This document shows, in pieces, positions 11,001-13,890 of a stretch of DNA of 13,890 nt (within the stretch, counting starts at the first letter, position 1; every line of letters begins with the position of its first letter). Origin of the DNA: Clostridiales bacterium (GTDB lineage: Bacteria; Bacillota; Clostridia; Peptostreptococcales; Anaerovoracaceae); the NCBI GenBank assembly GCA_012735285.1, contig JAAYHT010000328.1, forward strand, positions 1 to 13,890. Reading direction: 5' to 3'. The notes beneath the pieces were generated by a model, which had not been told where the DNA came from, did not search any database, and saw only the letters and a list, made by a program, of their open reading frames with translations. Position numbers and translations under genes: made by a program.

Positions 11001-12938
11001 AATGTCGTTATAGGCTAATGCAGCTCCAAAGGATGCTCCGGTAGGAATCGGCACCGGACCCGCAATAATTCCGCCGCTTATTCCAACTTGACCGGAGACG
11101 GAATTAATAAAGGAAGTATCTTTAGCCAGTATAGTTATATTCTCAGCTTCCACCACGCTGGCTGTGATATGGCTTAAAACAGTGTTATTGATCATATTCA
11201 AGGAAAGGGAGCCGGCTGCCGCAAAGGGGAAGGAATTGTCTCCTAGCGCAAGGGCAATGGCGCCGGACACGGTCTCGATGCCAGCATTGCACTCGGCCAG
11301 GATAATGACATCTCCGCCGGCGGTGATGGTAGAATTGACAATAGCCGCCGAATACTCATTAAGGAGATGGTTGACTGCCAGAGCTGCTCCTAAACCTACG
11401 GTAAGACCACCGGACACTCCTCCGGCTATGGCTTGTATGGAAGTCAAGCGCTTAGGACTGGTAGGATCTGTTTCTACGTGGTTTTCTCCTGGTTCATATT
11501 CTTGACCACCTTCAAAGGAGGTGACTGGATCATAATCTTTTTCATCGTCCCACTCTACTTCTAATGCCCCTTTGGGTATCCAGTTCCTTTCAAGGGTTAA
11601 AGCCATAACCCTTACATCGTCACCGGCTTGAATAATCGAATCGATTATCAAGGCTAACACGTCGTTATGGATATAGTTTAGAGATAGTGAACCCCGGTAT
11701 GCGCCTCCCTTGCCTCCCACGGCAAAACCGGCGCTGATTGTAAAGATTATAGAATTATTAGTAGCCGTAACCTTTACGGAACCATTTTCAGCAATGACGT
11801 TAGAGTCGGAAATATAGGCCCTTACTTTACCCGTGTCTGCAAACTCAGGCTCGGGATATTGATAATCCTCTTCGGACACGCCTTCCTGGCCTTCCCAGTT
11901 TTCATCTTTATGATCATCAACATAATCCTCATCATAGAGGTCACCGTAAGGATATTCACCGTCGGCAAATAATTCATTTTTGAATAGATCATCAAACCAT
12001 TCTTTTAAACTATCAGTACCGCCACCGATAAATACAATAGCAATTGCCGCTCCCACACCCACTGTGCCGCCACCGGAAACATCTCCGGCTATAACGCTGA
12101 CTGCGGAGTTGTCGACAGCGTCTAAAATAATATCCTGTTCTGCTTGGATAAGCTGGCAACTGTGAATATAGGCAGCAACATCGGTATAAATCCAGTTAAT
12201 TGAAACAGAACCGTTTACCGCCACTGATCCTGCAAAATTGCCAGCGGCTGCAATGCTCTTGATGATTGACTCAGATAGTGCTTTAAGCTCAATAGAACCA
12301 TTAGTAGAAACTACTTCAGAATTGGTTATGAAAGCTCGAATTTGGTGTGGACCTAATACATCTTCAGAAAAACCGCCTATGAAGTTGACAGCCAGCGATC
12401 CGCCAACAGCGGTGGAACCGGATATCCCTACGGCACCGGCGATTGAACCGATCTTAGATTTGTCAGAAGCTGTCAAGTAGATGCTTTCCACTGCCTCAAC
12501 GGTTGCATTCAGAATATAGGCAGCGATATCATTTCTGATGGTATTAATCGCGATAGAACCATTACCAGAAAATCCACCACCAAAACCTCCGCCTACAGCA
12601 AAGGTGGTAATATTAGCCTCTGAAAGAGCAATAACGGTTATATAGGAAGCGCTGGTTACAATCGTTTCTTGAGCAGGGTTACTACTGTCTCCTTCGTCTT
12701 CTTCTCCGTCCTCGTCACCTTCGCCATTTTCCTCGCCTTTTCCAGATCCTATATAAGCATTAACGGTAGTAACGATATCGTTATATGTAGTAGCGGCGCC
12801 GATGCCGGCTTTACCAGAAAAATTGACCTGACCGCCAACAGAGAAAATATTTGACTTGTTGGCAGCATAAACCGTAATCCCAGGATAACGCCCGTTTTTC
12901 TTTACAGTGCTGGTATTTCCTCTTCTAACTGTACTCGA
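1..12938 (-). CDS. Giant surface-type repeat protein, main part (both ends missing)
   Basis: I translated this frame completely and saw no stop from 12938 to base 1. It is about 4,300 codons and runs off the window at the low end (last residues read ENPVS). The protein is almost entirely beta-strand-type repeats: Gly/Ala-rich AYI-type units, then GSW/DGF/PGD units, then Ser/Asn-rich and IGS/GDIYL units. About nine cysteines, much Asn, Gly, Asp and Thr, and no long hydrophobic helix point to an exported protein. The N-side repeats resemble those of LktA-family (Fusobacterium leukotoxin) filamentous adhesins, as I recall the family. The C-side looks like a beta-helix or FHA-like stalk. It is not an independent gene start: the first ATG in frame is at 11606-11604 and the first GTG at 12491-12489, both inside repeats, while the open frame reaches back to 12938 and overlaps the end of the upstream piece. 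Adhesion or filament formation is inferred. Secretion signals lie outside the window. Confidence 0.9.
2400..3480 (-). other. Tyr/Trp-rich segment
   Basis: About 360 residues are rich in aromatic amino acids: GYPYYPTWV, QTDYYYYYDP (five Tyr in a row), YYQTTRYESEG, WRYEWVMGQ, TWLGMDWIARDPDD, ESYIYKYEYKVLDSIYWDK, YWTEQSWFLAPKYYYSKFYF. This contrasts with the repeats on either side, which have few Trp. Between 3170 and 2940 the chain is again ordinary beta sequence (YIELFGHIINTGKN, GLDTGIGSKGVVII). It could be a ligand- or glycan-binding head within the stalk. No family was recognised. Confidence 0.55.
3480..5855 (-). other. Ser/Ala/Asn-rich beta-strand region
   Basis: About 790 residues of irregular short strands (NIIVNARVSL, IIEILAEVNTSAEAY, NINISAHSKVEI-like lines, GDINLITESGVLL, GNISVYGSIEAGDLSIDAGG). 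The first part (to about 5220) is rich in Ala-Tyr-Ala or Ala-Ser-Ala patterns (SAYASADSK, STYAEASTGEG). Later parts have G-x-I/L-x-I/L strand starts typical of beta-helical filamentous proteins. No catalytic motif was seen. It links the GSW repeats to the Tyr/Trp-rich segment. Confidence 0.55.
4060..4250 (-). other. Helical insert within the beta region
   Basis: About 60 residues (YRKDILHNYILQEIRTLSW, LAAEYAGTEAGEAFKAQIRF, LERELELLGYKAG) show heptad-like hydrophobic spacing and many Glu, Arg and Lys. This is distinct from the flanking strands. It may form a short helical hairpin or coiled coil projecting from the stalk. Confidence 0.5.
5856..6029 (-). repeat. GSW/DGF/PGD repeat, copy 6
   Basis: It reads DRIIRDHGSWEDDGFEPGQ, KIRISGSKKGNDGIYIVTEI, TADGRALVLD. 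It is the last clear member of the family. It follows copy 5 directly, and after it the protein changes to the Ser/Ala/Asn-rich stretch. Confidence 0.75.
6072..6254 (-). repeat. GSW/DGF/PGD repeat, copy 5
   Basis: It reads EISRSKGDWITDGFAPGQ, LIYIEGAENEANNGYFYILD, ISGDGKILKL. GDW replaces GSW and PGQ replaces PGD. All other skeleton positions are kept. Confidence 0.72.
6291..6479 (-). repeat. GSW/DGF/PGD repeat, divergent copy 4
   Basis: It reads GSGDGWGTKNSRGDEIEEGD, FITVITPGSGDQIFG, NSGIYQIVDFIEIDGN. The W, E-G-D and G-x-Y-x-I positions are kept, but the DGF motif is lost. It is the weakest of the six listed copies. Confidence 0.6.
6903..7073 (-). repeat. GSW/DGF/PGD repeat, copy 3
   Basis: It reads STITRNDGGSWIADGFEIGD, IVVSGTRYNDGKYMIVGIS, DDGRVLILSDEV. 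It is close to copy 2 (shared STIT start, NDG-x-Y, ISDDG). A degenerate copy follows at about 6755-6590 (DWSWEDLNLLLGDYVLI), giving an alternation of canonical and GDY-type units. Confidence 0.75.
7362..7535 (-). repeat. GSW/DGF/PGD repeat, copy 2
   Basis: It reads STITHSGGYDAGNWRDDG, F-Q-A-G-D, IIVVEGAGDNDGQYIIIDIS, DDGKTIFLD. Trp-Arg-Asp-Asp-Gly-Phe is identical to copy 1. It is followed by a YYYYNPVTIYANRGYDRL strand leading into a degenerate half-copy (WSWQHEKIKPGDRI) at about 7277-7115. Confidence 0.75.
7923..8081 (-). repeat. GSW/DGF/PGD repeat, copy 1
   Basis: It reads SITRSEGSWRDDGFKPGD, then IIIRGTAKNNNTYKV, then ISEDGSVLVIEND. It is the first clear member of the second repeat family, whose skeleton is ITR-x-x-G-S/N-W-x-x-D-G-F-x-x-G-D/Q-x-I, G-x-x-x-N-D/N-G/T-x-Y, I-S-x-D-G. 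Motifs like this occur in other giant beta-repeat proteins, as I recall, but I cannot name a domain family. Confidence 0.75.
8260..8630 (-). other. Beta-rich transition segment
   Basis: About 120 residues sit between the first and second repeat families. They include three short related lines, LTGNPDLQFRG, VRGVAMSTTNGSELEFEG and IRGVALTGQPGLEFEYG, which suggest a small internal repeat of about 25-30 residues (R-G-V-A, then L-E-F-E). No family was recognised. The strong alternation of polar and hydrophobic residues suggests beta strands. Confidence 0.5.
8630..9060 (-). repeat. Degenerate continuation of the AYI-type repeats
   Basis: The Gly/Ala pattern returns after the helical spacer: SNVAATGLVGFGG, RTLAYVGDY, LDIRAESRDKVEVL, GTLGIGAHAYVAWA, LDAYLEN and IGASIAEATVVPVVN. 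The units are looser than in the main array and end in a Val/Glu-rich strand run (VEINAEVIPEVVTEV). Confidence 0.6.
9060..9365 (-). other. Charged, probably helical spacer
   Basis: About 100 residues here lack the Gly/Ala repeat pattern. They include EEQINSDLQNQVYNDLSKD and LITLLSFFNDMGKIAKKVKD, which look helical, followed by MAAVEKGQKQDEG and a return to beta strands (QIVTDGKVIIKAIN). It separates the main AYI-type array from a short degenerate continuation at 9060-8630. No known domain was recognised. Confidence 0.5.
11461..11592 (-). other. Acidic insert B, copy 2
   Basis: About 43 residues (VEWDDEKDYDPV, EYEPGENHVETDP) split a unit between VMALTLERN and LTSIQAIAGG. It is the counterpart of the insert at 13200-13320. 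Confidence 0.6.
11820..11998 (-). other. Acidic insert A, copy 2
   Basis: About 58 residues rich in Asp, Glu, Tyr and Trp (EWFDDLFKNELF, DLYDEDYVDDHKDENW, EEDYQYPEPEF) lie between VFIGGGTD and KVRAYISDS. It matches the copy 1 insert at 13560-13695 in place and partly in sequence. Confidence 0.6.
12668..12760 (-). other. Glu/Asp/Gly-rich low-complexity insert
   Basis: After NAYIGSGK the chain carries about 27 residues made mainly of Glu, Asp and Gly (GKGEENGEGDEDGEEDEG), ending near NPAQET before the next strand. On the plus strand it appears as a ctc/ttc/gtc-rich tract. It lies where module copy 2 has DDVLGEEINKDSD, so this position tolerates acidic insertions. Confidence 0.65.
12902..12938 (-). 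pseudogene. Frameshift junction splitting the giant gene
   Basis: Here the upstream frame (stop at 12904-12902) and the downstream frame (open from 12938, after a TAA at 12941-12939) overlap by about 36 bases. The repeat pattern passes from one frame to the other: a unit begins with NDIHSFIN upstream of the junction and finishes with ITVYAANKSNIF downstream. The shift is -1, as if one base were missing. Just below lies a run of five A (minus strand, 12899-12895), a plausible place for a lost base, although a loss there would come after the stop, so the missing base should lie within 12938-12902. It is either a sequencing or assembly indel or a real inactivating mutation. The 4,300 codons that stay open downstream favour an error or a very recent event. 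Confidence 0.8.
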
Positions 12939-13890
12939 TTAATAAAGCTATGGATGTCGTTGCGGATAAAGTTAATGGAGAAGGAACCGGCAAAAGCAAG
13001 TGTACCTGCTCCTGCCCCACCTGCCGATACGGCAAAGATGGCGCTCTCCGACTCGGCGATCAGGATTATATCACCACCGGTTGAAGTTACCGTAGAACCG
13101 CTGATACCAGCCGTATTATTAATCGACAGGTAGTTCACCGCTAGGGCCACCCCGACCCCAGCTTTGCCACCACCTGCTATCAAACCTGCCAGTGCTTGAA
13201 TGGTAGCAAGTTTAAAAGTACTGTCGGGCTCCTCCGGATTACCGCTATATTCCGTTACAATTTCATCAGAATCTCTACTATCCGGCTCCAAGGCTGTTAA
13301 AGGAATATCGCTTCTTCTCAAGGAACGAGCCTCTAAAAGGATATCTTCAGCCGCCGAGACAGTCGAATCTGTAATTAATGCTGTCACATTTGCAGCTAGG
13401 TAGTTAAGGGCCACCGAACCTTGGACGCCGGCAGTTTTTCCTATAGCTGCGCCGGCAGCGATGTTGAATATAACGGAATTAGCAGTTGCTTTAAGGCTAA
13501 TTCCACCTTCCTCAGATATTACATCCGAGTTATGAATAAGTGCTGCAACCTGGCTGTATTCGCCCAGGTTTTTGAATAGATCCGGATAATCATAAGCATC
13601 CTCCGGAAGACCACTTTCAGGACTGTTCTCATCTTCCGGCTCATAATTTTCTATTAATTGATTTTCTTTATACTGCTCAAAGGGATCAATTTTCAGAGAG
13701 CCGATAAAGACTACAGCAATAGCTGCACCAACCCCGCTCCCACCGGAGCCGGCAATATTCCCGGCCAGAACACTGATTGCCGAATTATCCACCGCCTCCA
13801 GTGTAATATTACCTTTAGTTAAGATACCTTTGCCTTCACCACTGCAGTCTTTAATATAGGCTAGGATGTTCATATTTATATAATTCAAAG
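12902..13890 (-). CDS. Giant surface-type repeat protein, upstream part (5' partial, ends at frameshift)
   Basis: This frame enters the window at 13890 and stops at TAA 12904-12902. It encodes about 328 residues of the same Gly/Ala-rich repeats as the next part. Units include NILAYIKD, NVTALITDS, NNTAGISGS and NDIHSFIN, each followed by an I.L.A strand and a Gly/Ala stretch ending in a VN.I or IN.I type motif. Two long acidic inserts interrupt it (about 13695-13560 and 13320-13200). A TTG at 13888-13886 could formally start a protein, but the following NYINMNILAYI fits the end of a preceding repeat, so it is an internal Leu and the gene begins upstream of the window. After the last residues (EEEIPAL) the repeat is unfinished. 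Its missing half (KKNGRYPGITVYAANKSN) is found in the -1 frame. This is therefore the N-side portion of the same giant gene. Confidence 0.88.
   Translation of the reverse strand, partial: LNYINMNILAYIKDCSGEGKGILTKGNITLEAVDNSAISVLAGNIAGSGGSGVGAAIAVVFIGSLKIDPFEQYKENQLIENYEPEDENSPESGLPEDAYDYPDLFKNLGEYSQVAALIHNSDVISEEGGISLKATANSVIFNIAAGAAIGKTAGVQGSVALNYLAANVTALITDSTVSAAEDILLEARSLRRSDIPLTALEPDSRDSDEIVTEYSGNPEEPDSTFKLATIQALAGLIAGGGKAGVGVALAVNYLSINNTAGISGSTVTSTGGDIILIAESESAIFAVSAGGAGAGTLAFAGSFSINFIRNDIHSFINRVQLEEEIPAL
13200..13320 (-). other. Acidic insert B, copy 1
   Basis: A segment of about 40 residues (LEPDSRDSDEIVTEYSG, then NPEEPDSTFK) interrupts a unit between the strand LLEARSL and IQALAGLIAGG. 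It corresponds in position to the insert at 11461-11590 of the second module copy. Confidence 0.6.
13560..13695 (-). other. Acidic insert A, copy 1
   Basis: A linker of about 45 residues rich in Glu, Asp, Pro and Tyr (for example NYEPEDENSPESG and PEDAYDYPDLFKN) sits between the VFIG strand and the next repeat unit. It matches in place, and partly in composition (DLFKN is shared), with the insert at 11826-11998. It could be a flexible or metal-binding linker. No standard calcium loop is evident. Confidence 0.6.

Larger units (their letters stand above)
10341..12116 (-). repeat. Higher-order module, copy 2 (about 590 codons)
   Basis: This block repeats the order of copy 1: VDNSAVS, GVGAAIAIVFIG, acidic insert A (about 11998-11826), TATNNSIIF, LSLNYIHND, acidic insert B (about 11590-11461), IQAIAGGVSGG, SFINSVSGQV, SDSSIGSYGGAVG. 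The next block (from about 10340, RACQDTGVV) aligns with the module start but lacks the acidic inserts, so a third copy is degraded or was never complete. The copies have diverged substantially in sequence, which makes the duplication old and the conserved insert positions notable. Confidence 0.65.
12117..13792 (-). repeat. Higher-order module, copy 1 (about 559 codons)
   Basis: This block starts at VDNSAIS (V codon at 13792) and ends just before the matching VDNSAVS (V codon at 12116). The distance is 1,676 bases, or 1,677 (559 codons) if the missing frameshift base is restored. In order it holds a GVGAAIA-VFIG segment, acidic insert A, a repeat with ATANS-IF, a second unit leading to acidic insert B, an IQA-AG-G-GVALAVN segment, the SNIFSVGGQV segment, then SDKSKIGS and later units. 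The same order recurs in copy 2, so the array grew by duplication of a multi-unit block and not only of single units. Confidence 0.7.
9700..13890 (-). repeat. Array of about 20 Gly/Ala-rich adhesin repeats (53-62 residues each)
   Basis: Each unit reads roughly [N-D-x-x]-A-Y/F-I-x-x-S-x-V/I-x-A, then I-x-L/V-x-A, then S-x-I, then a Gly/Ala-rich stretch, then a V-N or I-N turn leading into the next AYI. The Tyr/Phe codon of the AYI motif lies at 12516, 12330, 12168, 11814, 10794, 10638, 10401, 10227, 10050, 9888 and 9729. Compact neighbours are spaced 156-186 bases. More degenerate units lie between these and upstream of 12902. Larger gaps are caused by acidic inserts. Alternation of short strands with Gly-rich turns suggests stacked beta structure. 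The pattern recalls LktA-family filamentous adhesins. It is not the RTX nonapeptide, whose GGxGxDxUx signature I did not see. Confidence 0.8.

Noticed and set aside
12668..12760. A ctc/ttc/gtc-rich tract as a DNA microsatellite
   Set aside because: It is fully explained as a run of Glu/Asp/Gly codons on the minus strand, with irregular units and no exact tandem period.
12894..12902. An A-rich slippery-looking run (AAAAAC) as a programmed -1 frameshift site
   Set aside because: The in-frame TAA at 12904-12902 comes before the run, so ribosomes in the upstream frame would stop before reaching it. No slippery heptamer was seen ahead of the stop.
13886..13888. TTG as the start codon of the upstream piece
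   Set aside because: It falls inside a repeat turn (LNYI type) that normally follows a preceding Gly/Ala segment, so the gene most likely starts outside the window.
9700..13890. RTX (calcium-binding nonapeptide) repeats
   Set aside because: The stretches are Gly-rich, but no GGxGxDxUx series is present. The periodicity is 53-62 residues, not nine.

Overview
The whole 13.9 kb window lies inside one giant protein-coding gene on the minus strand. Neither end of the gene is present. I translated the minus strand end to end. One frame is open without a stop from about 12938 down to base 1, which is about 4,300 codons. A second frame carries the same protein in from 13890 to a TAA at 12904-12902. 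The two parts are joined by a single -1 shift (one base apparently missing) between 12938 and 12902. Together they encode about 4,630 residues of a secreted or surface-type repeat protein. I found no convincing gene on the plus strand, no RNA gene, no mobile element and no CRISPR array.

Layout from protein N-side to C-side (high to low coordinates): (1) 13890 to about 9700 is an array of some 20 imperfect 53-62-residue units, Gly/Ala-rich and of the AYIxxS...A...I.LxA type, with several long acidic inserts. At its start, a block of about 560-590 residues is present twice. (2) About 9360-9060 is a helix-rich spacer, and 9060-8630 holds further degenerate units of the first array. (3) 8630-8260 is beta-rich, and 8260-5850 is a different repeat family of six clear copies (ITR..GSW..DGF.PGD...G....G.Y.I..IS.DG) interleaved with degenerate ones. 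(4) 5850 to about 3480 is a Ser/Ala/Asn-rich, beta-strand-rich stretch with one predicted helical insert. (5) About 3480-2400 is unusually rich in Tyr and Trp. (6) About 2000-1 has a third repeat family (IG[SAT]....L.I ... L.A.A.GDIYL), consistent with a beta-helix or filamentous-haemagglutinin-like stalk that continues beyond the window.

Organism: not identifiable with certainty. The G+C content is intermediate, in the forties by eye. Free use of ATA (Ile), AGA/AGG (Arg) and TTA/TTG (Leu) codons fits an anaerobic Firmicute better than an enteric proteobacterium, but this is an inference of low confidence. Only about 10 cysteines occur in about 4,630 residues, as is usual for exported adhesins.

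The likely job is a very long cell-surface filament or adhesin. That function is inferred from composition and repeat architecture. Signal peptide, secretion domain and anchor would all lie outside the window.
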